From positions 1,364,001 to 1,428,000 of the forward strand of contig CM082590.2 of NCBI GenBank assembly GCA_040954595.2: 64,000 nucleotides of DNA, in the 5' to 3' direction. The DNA comes from Balanoglossus misakiensis (lineage: Eukaryota; Hemichordata). The first letter of the stretch is position 1; each line of letters opens with the position of its first letter. The position numbers and the translations under genes are program-made. Positions 1 to 11,674 of this stretch are shown piece after piece. The notes below the pieces were generated by a model. That model was not told where the DNA came from. It did not search any database and was given only the letters and a program-made list of their open reading frames with translations.

Positions 1-2654
1 GGGCGGGGCCCGGGCGTCCCCACTCGCGTCTAGCAAGCGTAGTCAGTCAGGGCGGGGCCCGGGCGTCCCCACTTGCGTCTAGCAAGCGTAGTCAGTCAGG
101 GCGGGGCACGGGCGTCCCCACTCGCGTCTAGCAAGCGTAGTCAGTCAGGGCGGGGCCCGGGCGTCCCCACTCGCGTCTAGCAAGCGTAGTCAGTCAGGGC
201 GGGGCCCGGGCGTCCCCACTCGCGTCTAGCAAGCGTAGTCAGTCAGGGCGGGGCCCGGGCGTCCCCGCTCGCGTCTAGCAAGCGTAGTCAGTCAGGACGG
301 GGCCCACTCGCGTCTAGCAAGCGTAGTCAGTCAGGGCGGGGCCCGGGCGTCCCCACTCGCGTCTAGCAAGCGTAGTCAGTCAGGGCGGGGCCCGGGCGTC
401 CCCACTCGCGTCTAGCAAGCGTAGTCAGTCAGGGCGGGGCCCGGGCGTCCCCACTCGCGTCTAGCAAGCGTAGTCAGTCAGGGCGGGGCCCGGGCGTCCC
501 CACTCGCGTATAGCAAGCGTAGTCAGTCAGGGCGGGGCCCGGGCGTCCCCACTCGCGTATAGCAAGCGTAGTCAGTCAGGGCGGGGCCCGGGCGTCCCCA
601 CTCGCGTCTAGCAAGCGTAGTCAGTCAGGGCGGGGCCCGGGCGTCCCCACTCGCGTCTAGCAAGCGTAGTCAGTCAGGGCGGGGCCCGGGCGTCCCCACT
701 CGCGTCTAGCAAGCGTAGTCAGTCAGGGCGGGGCCCGGGCGTCCCCACTCGCGAATATCAAGCGTAGTCAGTCAGGGCGGGGCCCGGGCGTCCCCACTCG
801 CGTCTAGCAAGCGTAGTCAGTCAGGGCGGGGCCCGGGCGTCCCCACTCGCGTCTAGCAAGCGTAGTCAGTCAGGGCGGGGCCCGGGCGTCCCCACTCGCG
901 TCTAGCAAGCGTAGTCAGTCAGGGCGGGGCCCGGGCGTCCCCACTCGCGTCTAGCAAGCGTAGTCAGTCAGGGCGGGGCCCGGGCGTCCCCACTCGCGTC
1001 TAGCAAGCGTAGTCAGTCAGGGCTGGGCCCACTCGCGTCTAGCAAGCGTAGTCAGTCAGGGCGGGGCCCGGGCGTCCCCACTCGCGTCTAGCAAGCGTAG
1101 TCAGTCAGGGCGGGGCCCGGGCGTCCCCACTCGCGTCTAGCAAGCGTAGTCAGTCAGGGCGGGGCCCGGGCGTCCCCACTCGCGTCTAGCAAGCGTAGTC
1201 AGTCAGGGCGGGGCCCGGGCGTCCCCGCTCGCGTCTAGCAAGCGTAGTCAGTCAGGACGGGGCCCACTCGCGTCTAGCAAGCGTAGTCAGTCAGGGCGGG
1301 GCCCGGGCGTCCCCACTCGCGTCTAGCAAGCGTAGTCAGTCAGGGCGGGGCCCGGGCGTCCCCACTCGCGTCTAGCAAGCGTAGTCAGTCAGGGCGGGGC
1401 CCGGGCGTCCCCACTCGCGTCTAGCAAGTGTAGTCAGTCAGGGCGGGGCCCGGGCGTCCCCACTCGCGTCTAGCAAGCGTAGTCAGTCAGGGCGGGGCCC
1501 GGGCGTCCCCACTCGCGTATAGCAAGCGTAGTCAGTCAGGGCGGGGCCCGGGCGTCCCCACTCGCGTATAGCAAGCGTAGTCAGTCAGGGCGGGGCCCGG
1601 GCGTCCCCACTCGCGTCTAGCAAGCGTAGTCAGTCAGGGCGGGGCCCACTCGCGTCTAGCAAGCGTAGTCAGTCAGGGCGGGGCCCGGGCGTCCCCACTC
1701 GTGTCTAGCAAGCGTAGTCAGTCAGGGCGGGGCCCGGGCGTCCCCACTCGCGTCTAGCAAGCGTAGTCAGTCAGGGCGGGGCCCGGGCGTCCCCACTCGC
1801 GTCTAGCAAGCGTAGTCAGTCAGGGCGGGGCCCACTCGCGTCTAGCAAGCGTAGTCAGTCAGGGCGGGGCCCGGGCGTCCCCACTCGCGTCTAGCAAGCG
1901 TAGTCAGTCAGGGCGGGGCCCGGGCGTCCCCACTCGCGTCTAGCAAGCGTAGTCAGTCAGGGCGGGGCCCACTCGCGTCTAGCAAGCGTAGTCAGTCAGG
2001 GCGGGGCCCGGGCGTCCCCACTTCGCGTCTAGCAAGCGTAGTCAGTCAGGGCGGGGCAAGGGCGTCCCCACTCGCGTCTAGCAAGCGTAGTCAGTCAGGG
2101 CGGGGCCCGGGCGTCCCCACTCGCGTCTAGCAAGCGTAGTCAGTCAGGGCGGGGCCCGGGCATCCCCACTCGCGTCTAGCAAGCGTAGTCAGTCAGGGCG
2201 GGGCCCGGGCGTCCCCACTCGCGTCTAGCAAGCGTAGTCAGTAAGGGCGGGGCCCGGGCGTCCCCACTCGCGTTTAGCAAGTGTAGTCAGTCAGGACGGG
2301 GCCCACTCGCGTCTAGCAAGCGTAGTCAGTCAGGGCGGGGCCCGGGCGTCCCCACTCGCGTCTAGCAAGCGTAGTCAGTCAGGGCGGGGCCCGGGCGTCC
2401 CCACTCGCGTCTAGCAAGCGTAGTCAGTCAGGGCGGGGCACGGGCGTCCCCACTCGCGTCTAGCAAGCGTAGTCAGTCAGGGCGGGGCCCGGGCGTCCCC
2501 ACTCGCGTCTAGCAAGCGTAGTCAGTCAGGGCGGGGCCGGGCGTCCCCACTCGCGTCTAGCAAGCGTAGTCAGTCAGGGCGGGGCCCGGGCGTCCCCACT
2601 CGCGTCTAGCAAGCGTAGTCAGTCAGGGCGGGGCCCGGGCGTCCCCACTTGCGG
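1..2654. repeat. 49-bp GC-rich minisatellite array
   Basis: About 55 head-to-tail copies of a 49-bp unit that begins GGGCGGGGCC and ends AGTCAGTCA. Shorter 39-bp variants that lack the middle GGGCGTCCCC block recur, for example near 295, 1021, 1255 and 2303. Variant order is itself repeated: the GCTCGCG variant followed by a GGACGG unit occurs near 265 and again 960 bp later, and a pair of GCGTATA units near 506/555 recurs 1009 bp later. The array has therefore partly grown by block duplication. Every unit contains a GC-box-like core (GGGCGGGGC) and several CpGs. The array is cut by the left window edge and ends in ordinary AT-rich DNA at about 2655. No reading frame is supported. Confidence 0.97.
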
Positions 2655-3297
2655 TGATCTTTCAATCTGTATTCAACCTGTCCTCCATTATATCATTATC
2701 AGTGGGGAGGGCAATATAATGATTTATTTGTGCAGGGGTTATTTCTCAGTGTGGTAATATTGATCATGCAGATATGATGTGGCTATTATAACAGAACTTT
2801 CTTCAGAAACTTGTTTTCCTTGCCTAGATTATTTTTTATCAAAAGTGATTTGATTTTATCCATGTTTACATAATTTATGTATGTATGGATGTATGTATGT
2901 ATTGTTTTTTTCTTGTTTTGGAATAAACTCTTTGAAATTTAACTGCTTGGTTGTGAATTTTTGGCAAGAAATATATATGCATTTGACATACAACAAATCT
3001 ATAGTAATAATCCTAATGGAAGGAGAATAAGCGCAGTGTGTAAGGACACAAAGTTTGTTAAAAAGTCATAAATTTGAGTGCCTGGCAAATCCAAAATGTT
3101 TTCCATGGGCTTTATTCTGATGGACAAAAAGTATGAAATTCTTATTTAAGTATTGAACTGATTTCCAAATTTGCAATACGTTTATATTTGTAATACAATG
3201 CAAGAAAAAAGAAAAAGAAACGCGTTACTAGTGAATCGGAATCCGTGGCTTAATCTGAATCTGAAATCGACATAAACTTCGAAAACAAATATGGCGG
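2655..3297. other. AT-rich non-coding spacer
   Basis: No gene seen. It contains a short (GTAT)n tract near 2877-2900. TTTATT sites at about 2712 and 3111 would read AATAAA on the minus strand and could serve as polyadenylation signals for the XKR gene ending at 3724. Confidence 0.5.
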
Positions 3298-3400
3298 GTA
3301 ATAGGCAGTCACGATTTCGCACTTGCCATACAATGTAGTACGTCGTATTTTCAGCGGGAGTAAACTTTAGGATTATACCTGAGGTCAAAAAGAATTTTGT
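3298..3400. repeat. Dispersed repeat, copy 1 (partner at 55681-55835)
   Basis: About 100 bp running from GGCAGTCACGATTTCGCAC to the AAGAATT near 3395 match 55681-55835 in the same orientation. The partner carries about 50 extra bases in the middle. Function unknown. Confidence 0.75.
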
Positions 3401-3723
3401 GGTTTCGCTGTTTCGCAAAGTATAACTAGCCGAAAATGTAAAGCTGCCAGTAACACAAGTCTTTGTTAGGCTTTCAACACTTTATGCAATAACTTGTTTT
3501 TTCATCAACAGGGCTTATAATAAAATCAATGGTCAATACAATTCTTCTGTGCAGCTCAAGCCATTTTCACATACATCAAAGAATTCACCAATCATCTATC
3601 CAGGACAAAACATTTCTGTTTAAAAAACATGTACATGTAATAAATACATCCTATATACAAATACACACATGGCTTGTGCCACTATGTCGCAGCTAACCAA
3701 GCGACACTATACCAGATTTCTTA

Positions 3724-4571
3724 TCAAACTCTGGCTGCAGATGACCCTTCACTATGAATAATTTCATGTCTGGCAACCGCTGTATAAACATTATCAGAAT
3801 GGATCCTACCATTGCCTGAATGAGGTGTTGTAACAGAAACGCTTTCTCCACCCCATCTCATAGTTTTTTTGTCCCTGTGAAAGAAATTTGCCTCACACGG
3901 TTCTCGCAACGGTTCCCTTCTGACATATCTCATTTGTGCAGCATCCACCGTGTCTGGAACACCATCAATCATTGCTCCTAGCTCCACTGATGGTGATCTT
4001 GTTGCTTGCTTTTTTGGACAACATCGGATATCTCCCGTTGGATGAAGACATAAATAATAAATAACCATAAAAAATAATCCCAAGAAAAAACCACCTATAA
4101 CACATGCAATAGCAGGATATGTGTATAAATAGTCTTCTTCCCTTCTCCAATACCAAAGTCCAATTAAGAAAACATTTTCAAGAAAAGTTACTGAGTAGTA
4201 AATTGTAAGTCTGTATCTAGTTTGCCCTTCTTTCATGTTGAAGAAACAAAATATGTAGACAATACCAATGACTCCATCAAAGAGAATTTCCTCTGCTCCA
4301 GTGAGACAGAAATTTGTCTTTTGGACAATCAACCACATTGACATTCCAAGCCAATGAACAAAGACTATCACAAAGACAGCCCACAGATAGACGGAGGCAA
4401 ATAGTGCTAATGCAACCACACGGGCTGCAACAGTAAAGAGTCGCCACAGAATCTGTAGAAGTACTCCTCCATAGTTGATGTTTTCTTTGTCATGACGCGA
4501 TTCTCTAAGAGCTTTGTGATAGGCTGCTAGTGACCAGGAGAGTGATATGAGGGAAACACAAGCTGATGTCA
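3724..4571 (-). CDS. XK-related protein (XKR4/6/7-like), exon 3 (C-terminal)
   Basis: Last coding exon of the minus-strand XKR gene. It completes V196 and encodes residues 197-477 to a TGA at 3724-3726. The acceptor is TTTGTTTGTTACAG followed by TGACATC (exon starts at 4571), in phase with exon 2. Seen here: the family-typical SLSWSLAAYHKALR segment (about 203-216), then several strongly hydrophobic stretches consistent with the later membrane helices of XK proteins, ending in a cysteine-rich turn (CLHPTGDIRCC). A polar tail of about 95 residues follows. The tail contains DTVD followed by A (402-405), the form of a caspase-3/7 site. In vertebrates XKR4, XKR8 and XKR9 are phospholipid scramblases activated by C-terminal caspase cleavage; activation here is inference. 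Candidate polyadenylation signal (minus-strand AATAAA) near 3111-3116. Confidence 0.93.
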
Positions 4572-4675
4572 CTGTAACAAACAAAAGAGATATGTGTTAG
4601 TTGTAAGTACGTCATAGAAATTATCTTGCAGCATAGGATAATATTGAGAATTGCCACTTCTACTATTTTAAAACA

Positions 4676-4863
4676 CTCGCCAAAAAGAATAATCGGTGTT
4701 TACCCTTTATTCATTTTGGTGAGATTTTTACTCTCATATCCTACAAACGGGATGGAAGGTGCGTGTGGTTGAACGTTGATTCACTATATATCCATATAGT
4801 GTCTTGTATCAAACATAATTAATGGGAAAAGGGCAGCGAGAGAGAGAGACTTTGTCCCTTTAA
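4676..4863. mobile_element. Half copy of the TTAA/AGGGAC MITE
   Basis: Matches the right half of the complete palindromic MITE at 32596-32944, from the CGCCAAAA/GAATAATCGGTGTTTACC portion through GAGACTTTGTCCCT to a terminal TTAA at 4860-4863. The left half is missing. Lies in the large XKR intron. Confidence 0.75.
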
Positions 4864-5443
4864 GCTATCAGGACATGACTGGTGACAAATAAATGTTCAA
4901 CTTTTATGAAAATACAAAACCATTTTCGAGCGAGTGAGTGCTTTCCAAGATGCCAGTGTGATCGGGTGTGTTCACACTGCTTCAAGTGTGTCGCGTTTTG
5001 ACCCTTCAAAAATGCGTTTTTCAAATTTGATAGCCATTGTCAATCTTCTAATAAAGTTGTATTGTATAAACACCATGCGTTGGTTCAATATAATTTTGCC
5101 AAAGTGGTTAAATGTTACCGATAAAACTGTATGAAAATTGAGTTGCACTGATCGCCGTCGAACAGAAATGATTCAGCCCTATGCACTGTCTTCGATCACT
5201 CACTCAACGACCTGGGTCACTTTCCAGTACGTGTTCCTGGTTTGCGTTCTGATGGACAAGGTCAGGGTTAGAATAAGAGTCACAAATCAACGTGTTGGTT
5301 GAGGGACTGTATCTTAAACGACATTTCTACAACAATAACAACAACAGTACACATAAATTTTGTACACGTGCTAAATAAAGTATGATGCATTCTGGGGGAA
5401 ATGACATCATCGCATATGCTAATCTGATGCAAGTGACTTCGAC
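4864..5443. repeat. 580-bp dispersed repeat, copy 1
   Basis: Nearly identical, in the same orientation, to 30270-30843 (start GCTATCAGGA, end GACTTCGAC). Differences are scattered substitutions and small indels. It sits immediately after the TTAA end of the MITE fragment. The partner copy lies inside the nested element at 29693-30947, so this is probably a fragment of a larger mobile element. No conserved reading frame. Confidence 0.85.
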
Positions 5444-5891
5444 GTCTCTTCTTTACTTCGAACACAGTCCCTCAAGCCAGGTAGGCAAATAAAGTATGTT
5501 CCAATAATCTCATCATCCGAATAAACAAAGTAACGGAATCCCCCTCCCCCGTGCGGGGTATAAAAGGCCCCCCAAATCAGTACAGATCTTAATGCCGTTT
5601 GACTGACAACATACAACACCAACAAGCGTGCCTCTATGAAAATCGGCCTAAACAGGTCCAAGCATAAAGAATTACACCACACCACGTCAGTAGTTGGCTT
5701 TATAAACACACACAACATAAAGTTATCAACGAAAAAGTACAGGAGCTTATGAAACAACGATGATTTTGGGAGAAATCTGGTTTCAGTGCTTTTCAGAACA
5801 ATGGATCGCGTCCCTGGGAAACAATGGCCACGCCATTCAAACAGCTGTCGATCTTTCAGAGACGCACAGAGGTGTAAAGTTACACTACAAA

Positions 5892-6920
5892 CATAGACAG
5901 TAGAGGGGGAAGACGGACGCGTCTCTCCTGCAGAGAACAAAAGAAATCACGTGGTCGCGCTTTTTAACCTCTGTTGCTAATGGTTCAACACCTCCCCTCA
6001 TTAACATAATCCGCTTAGGAGTGTAGCCTAGTTTGGAGACACACTTGTGTGACGTGCACTGACAAAATTTACCGAAAATCGTACATTTTTTTAAATCTGA
6101 AGAAACAACATTACAGCGATCGAAGACTTTATATATCAGGGAAGGCGAATACGAGTTTTTAATCAAATAGGATATTTTTCACACGTCCTATTGTGCCTAG
6201 AAAAATCTGTGGTAAGCCAATGAATGGCAAATACGATGTGCACAAAATTGGGGACCCAATTATACGGCCATATTGCCCCCAAAAAGTTAGATCATATCAG
6301 TTTAGTCAGTTTTAGGTATTAAGAGTACATCGGTATAGTTGTCAACAAATCTTGTGGTCACTCGCAAGTTTTTGCAGTGGAAGTGTGTAATGCATGTGTA
6401 AAATGGCTGTCGATTGTTTACGTTTTAAAATCATGTCCTTGCTAATTTGGAACCCGATATTCGCGTCAAAACTTCAATAAATTGATCTGAATCGGTGTTT
6501 ATGCCAATATTTGGAGTATGAAGAGGACATCCAACCAAAAGTTTCCCAGGTGGGTTATCGGACGAAGTAAAAAAACTGTCCTTTTCAAGCAGTGCGTCTG
6601 TAGTCTTCAGTACTGAAAACCGCGGCGTCCATTTTGTAAACAATGTCGACCAGAAGTTTGCTGATTTACATACTCACATCACGCGATATGCGTACCCGCG
6701 TGAAATAGCGATATAATGAACCCAGTAGTTGAGATTTGCATAATCGCGTCACGCGATACACGTGAAATACCGATATATTAATTTAGATAGGAAACCCTAA
6801 AAGTCCGAACTTCCCAAACGTTAATCCAATTACCAGCGCCCGGATTAAAGGATTACAACAGACGTTGCACAAAGGACTTGCCGTAGAGACGCGTCCTGCT
6901 TCCCCCCTCTACTGTCTATG
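5892..6920. mobile_element. 1.03-kb TIR DNA element with 7-bp target duplication
   Basis: Terminal inverted repeats of about 40 bp: the left end starts CATAGACAGTAGAGGGGG and the right end is its complement (CCCCCCTCTACTGTCTATG). The element is flanked by a direct CTACAAA (5885-5891 and 6921-6927), a 7-bp target duplication. The interior is non-coding as far as I can see and includes two related segments around GTCACGCGAT (about 6680 and 6745). A non-autonomous element; the superfamily is not assigned because a 7-bp duplication is unusual. Confidence 0.85.
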
Positions 6921-7449
6921 CTACAAACAAAGAGTATATGCTTTGAGAGATCTTAGTTGAGGTTTAGGTGCCATCCCCAAGGCAGGCTGATTTCTTTTGT
7001 CCAATCCCTAGAACAGGTAATCAAACCATGTTTACTCATAGAGGTCCCTATAGAGGTCCTGTACCAGGTTCAGACAGGGTAAAATTCGAGACACTATTTG
7101 CCTATGGTAAACACAGAGCATTAATCCTTTGAGTCGCACTATGTCCACACACACAAAGTTTACGTATAGGCGCTGAGGTCGGCCCCATAGACAATGGGTT
7201 GTGGAGAGGTGTTAATCCTTACACCGGCTCAGGTCTGGCCGAAAACGCTGTCTCAAATCTGAGATGTTTCAGGACCACTTACACCATCCACACATGTTTT
7301 TTTTTAACCGGTATCTGATCTGAGATGCTTTAGAACCATCTGAATGGTGTGTGTGTGTGACCCCCATACTGTTCGTGATAGATTTTCCTATAATGCAATG
7401 CATAGTTGGCTTTTGTGCCTGCCAAGCGCAAGCACTACATATTTGTAGG

Positions 7450-7851
7450 TACAGTGCAGCTTAGGAATAGCTTTCCAATTTGCTAACAACTTGCTGACAC
7501 GGTGTTTATAATGGGCCAGCTCAGTGTTAGCCTGTGTGTTCCAAGTGTTACAAAGGTGTGAATCTGCTGGCCAGTGTTAGCACCTTGGCGCACCCTATTG
7601 TTTTGGCACACAGTGTTAGCCTGTGTGTTCCAAGTGTTACAAAGGTGTGAATCTGTTGGCCCTGGCACTTGGCATTGTTCAGTGTTAGCACCTTGGTGCA
7701 CCCTATTGTTTTGGCACACCCCGGTTAAACACAAGCCCAATAGGTGCTAATTAGAGCGCCAATAGGGTGCCAACCCAGAGTTCACCCAGTGTTTAAACAG
7801 AGCTGACCCAGTGTTGGTGCAGTTGGAAAGCTATTCCTAAGCTGCACTGTA
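7450..7851. mobile_element. 402-bp TA-flanked MITE (Tc1/mariner-like)
   Basis: Perfect inverted termini (CAGTGCAGCTTAGGAATAGC outermost, continuing through TTTCCAA) bounded by TA on both sides, as expected for a Tc1/mariner-type target. The interior has two direct copies of a segment of about 50 bp beginning CAGTGTTAGCCTGTGTGTTC (about 7521 and 7611). No transposase. Confidence 0.85.
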
Positions 7852-8159
7852 CAAACGCAATGTGCACATGTTACAATCAGCTAGGCTCAAGTCTGGCCCA
7901 GAACCAAACCAAATACTACAGAATGTGGAAGTCATACGGCAAGAACATCGATTTTAACAACAACAACATTGACAGAGCATTTGTTTTCGAGGAGAAGGAA
8001 TCCATCAACAGCGATGGAAGAGCATTTCTGACCGCTGTGAAAATATTATATATATAGCTGAAGAGATTTTTGACAATTTTGCTGAGAACAATAGTCAGTA
8101 TGACCACATACAGGAACTACTGCTGAATTAAATTCTCATATCAAAATGTTTTATGACAT

Positions 8160-8965
8160 TTATAGCTCACGTGTGTACACACCGTGAGCTTATGTCGCGG
8201 CCTTTTCTGCGTGTGTGTTTCTGTCTGTCTGTCTGTGTACAGGATATCTCAAAAACGGCTAAACGGATTCAAGTCAAACTTAGTACGTTGGTTCAGATGG
8301 TTCAAATGATTACGTTTTGGTAGGCAGGGCTTGCATATTAATGAAGTTATCAGGGTTTTAATTTTTCTGTTACATGGTTCTCTATGGGAGGCAACCTAAT
8401 TAGACTGTGAGCCAGTATAGTATTACCTCCCCAAAACCTCCCCCCCCCCTCCAGGGGGGGGGGTGTTTTTTAGACTGTTTTTCTGAAAGCCTATCATGTG
8501 CTTAGTAAAATGCATTTTGTTTGCCATCTGGGCACCGGGGCGTTTTCCAGTTATTGGCTTCTAAATTATAGTGGGTAACTTATGTAGGAAATCCTAAAAG
8601 TGCATAAAAATTGACGTGAGGGGGTAAATTAGTCTTGTAAAATACTGTCTCTCTCAACGTATGCCTAGAACAACAGGGAAGTATTTGGTATCAAAAGAAA
8701 GCTTAATAAACAAGTTTTCCATTAATTACCAAATAAAAGGGATATAACAAATCATGACATCATAGTGACGTCATAAGTCAAAATACCTTTACGAAAATGG
8801 TGTTCTGTTCACCTATAAATGTGAGGTTTTGAAAAACACGTCTCTGTGCAATTGTACTCATGAAACTGTGATCTGTTTGGTATCAACAGAAAGCTGATTA
8901 AGTATCCAATTATTACAAAAATTGATATGGTAATCGATTACTTTATCATTACGTCATAACTCAAA
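8160..8965 (+). repeat. Dispersed repeat with terminal hairpin, copy 1
   Basis: Begins with a small hairpin (AGCTCACGTG ... GTGAGCT, 8164-8190) and a (TCTG)n tract. From 8399 to 8965 it matches 18970-19536 in inverted orientation, including the poly-C/G block near 8440 and the TGACGTCATAA region. The 5' part is not in the second copy, which is therefore truncated. Unclassified; non-coding. Confidence 0.75.
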
Positions 8966-9261
8966 AACCTAAATGCAGTGCATTTTATTTTATTTTTGTC
9001 TCTATTTGTCAAAGTTAACTTGATATGAACAGCACTCTCATCAGGGAAGTTTTGTTGACGATGTTATTCGCACACCATAAATTAATGGTTTTGTTTTGGT
9101 ACTTTGGCAGCAATTGAAGTCTGAGAAACACTGAATATGCACATGGTAGGATAGTACAACATCTGATTTGTAGAGTATATTGCAGGGGCTGTAAAAGCAC
9201 TATACGTTAAACGGAAGTGATAGCTTTCTTCAAATTTTCATATGAAAGACAAATATATGTA

Positions 9262-9285
9262 AGCTTATGGCAAGCCTCAGGGGTC
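9262..9285. mobile_element. Relic terminus of the SAM-foldback family, left part
   Basis: TATGGCAAGCCTCAGGGGTC is identical to the first bases of the large foldback element at 43084. It is interrupted after GTC by the TTAA element at 9286-10972 and resumes at 10973 with GTATAGTAGTAT, which resembles foldback sequence after its TTAA (GTATAGCAATAGTAGTAT). Confidence 0.8.
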
Positions 9286-10972
9286 TTAAGGTAGAGATGT
9301 AGGTTTTTTGCATTTTTTTGGTGATTTTTACTTTTTCAATATTTCAAACCATTAGAATTTGCATTATTTTTTTATTAAAACAGTTTTACCGGGTCACATT
9401 CGTAAACATGTGTAAATTTATCAAAAGTAACATATTTTAAGAATTGTGCGTACAGTTATAAACATTCCGGATTAACTGTTACCAGATTAGTGTTGGAGTT
9501 TGCTAACCAATTCACAGGAGCCCAGATATGCAAATCTGACTTTTCCAAAGTTAGGCTAGTTAACAGGAAGTTTGACAGGCGTGCTTTGTCTAGTGACTTC
9601 CAGCATGATGGTCAACTATGGCTTCCATCAGGGTTCGAACATCATGCTCCATGGCACAGACTTATTGACCGGACATAGGGCAATGAAACACCCGCAAATG
9701 TACAATTACTAATTACATGTTTTTCCACGATTTTCCACTAATTTATGAACTTTCTGGAAATGCTCCATGACAGAACGTTTAGTTGTGACCAGTGTTGTTT
9801 GTCTCATCTTGTCAAGAAAGCTGTAGCTGGTGCAGCTTACAATGTCACAACCCTCGATAAACAACTAATCTATTGCATGAAATAGGTGGATGGTGTCAAG
9901 CGATGCCGATGCATAAATTTTCAGTTTTGAAACAGGAAATTTGACAGGCGTGCTTTGTCTAGCGACTTCCAGAATGATGGTAAAGTATGGCTTCCATCAG
10001 GGCTCGATCGTCATGTTCCGTGGCATAGACTAATTTACCGGACACAGAGCAATGAAACGCCCGCAAATGTACAATTACTAATTACATGTTATGGTAGGAG
10101 TGAGAAAATAAGATTAAATGGGTTTTCAGAAGTGTATACTTAACGGGCTTTAGTGTCGTTTGGAGAAGTTATCAGTGGCAGGGATTAACAGTCCCTTGTT
10201 TGCTGAATAAACAAACCAACCTCATTATTGTACTCTGTCCGTAATGGTGTCGTTTTTTCCACGATTTTCCACTAATTTATGAACTTGCAAAACGTTCTAG
10301 ATGAAAATGACTTGGTCTAAAGTCTCTAGTATTATGCTACTTCAATAAAACATAACAAAGCAGTGAGTAAGTACTATTTATGATCGTTTTTTTCCAACTG
10401 AAAGTGCCGTTCACACAAATTGTCGATTTTCTCTGTTCGGTTTTGGGCTCTGGAGTGCAACTTCAACAGAGTGTAACTTAGCAACGTGTGCACAGATTGT
10501 TCTGTTTTTGGCCTGAGGAAGGGAACAATACCAGTCTCCAAACCCCACCCGCGGATTTCCAATAAAGTTGATAGAACAAAAGAAATCACCACACAAGTGA
10601 ACAAAAGTCGATAATTTATGCAAAAATCGACAGTTTACACTTTAAAGGCTCATTGTTCGAAAACAAAAGTGAATATCAAAATTCCATGACCCGGTATTTT
10701 TACCACTATACCCAGCTGTCGATTGCCGGTAACAGATCACCTGGAGGCATTGTCTTTTTTTATTGCCAAGCCTTTGAGTAAAAAAACTTAAAATCGTGTG
10801 TTTTTTAGCAAAACGAGAAAGAGAACAGAAATTTTGGAAAATAAACCAGATTTTCATAAACTTCAAGTATAGAGCTAACAGAAAATATATAATGTGTTGG
10901 TGGGAAACATGAAATACAAGGAGAAAAAATCGATTAAAAACAAGTGTCATAAAAGGTACATCTCAACCTTAA
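9286..10972. mobile_element. 1.69-kb TTAA-flanked TIR element
   Basis: Bounded by TTAA at 9286-9289 and 10969-10972, with short termini GGTAGAGATGTA (left) and the complement of TACATCTCAACC (right): 12 bp with one mismatch. It lies exactly inside a foldback-terminus sequence that exists uninterrupted near 43086 with a single TTAA, so the TTAA target duplication is shown directly. The interior carries two direct copies of a segment of about 160 bp (9558-9720 and 9928-10090). TTAA targeting is known for piggyBac-like and some other superfamilies; no transposase is seen. Confidence 0.8.
9558..10090 (+). repeat. Pair of 160-bp direct repeats with a shared reading frame
   Basis: Copies at about 9558-9720 and 9928-10090 are roughly 88-90% identical. 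Both encode, in the same frame, a peptide around RRALSSDFQ, LWLPSG/VWLPSG and PWHRLI. Copy 1 reaches a stop directly after DRT, while copy 2 reads on to 10141. The preserved frame suggests a former coding sequence, but I do not recognise it. Confidence 0.5.
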
Positions 10973-11640
10973 GTATAGTAGTATATGTTATACTATTATT
11001 ATATTTTTATTATTAAAACATTTTATATTATTTACATACTTAACTATTCATTATTAAATGACTTATACACATTATCATAGTATTAATAAATAGTATGATA
11101 GTATATATAAAAAATTTGAAATTAAGGCTGGCCAGTAACATATTACTTTAATTCATTAATATAGTATTTTTAATGTCGCTATCTATTGTTTAAATAGTAA
11201 CAAATAATTTAAATTTGTAGCATAATTATTCTCTAACATTATTAAAAGATGGTTAAAAATTATTTGATTATTATCTAAAAATATTATTCTATTTGGTAGC
11301 AAAAGGATCTGGTTTTTGGATAGTATTATATTATTTAATTGTATTTACAAATTATAATTTTGTTTGATAGTATGATTGTCATCTTGAAGATGTATGTTTT
11401 TAAAATAATTATTTTATTTTTAAATACGAGAAAATGGTTGGTACATCACATCAATTTATTTTAACTTTTATTTTTGTTATTTATTAAAATGGTGAAATGA
11501 ATATAAACACAATTTTTTATATTTTAAGTGACTATGCTTTTATGTTAATGCTGTCGTCTGTTAGATGATCATTGAATAGCTTATGTTTTCCATGCATTAT
11601 ATATAGAGGGCGTATGTTTAAGCTATTCAAAGACTCTAAG
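10973..11640. other. Extremely AT-rich tract
   Basis: About 670 bp made almost only of A and T, rich in TATTA and ATAGTAT words, following the split foldback terminus. Likely a diverged interior of that element, by analogy with the AT-rich 63-bp repeats of the complete copy. No genes. Confidence 0.6.
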
Positions 11641-11674
11641 ACTTTAAGACTCTTTGCAAGTATTAAATGTTTTT

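Noticed and set aside
1-2654. CRISPR array
   Set aside because: Units are contiguous and fully repetitive without unique spacers, in a eukaryotic context; it is a minisatellite.
10374-10950. Minus-strand open frames of 70-102 codons
   Set aside because: Inside a TTAA element, AT-rich, no recognisable domain.
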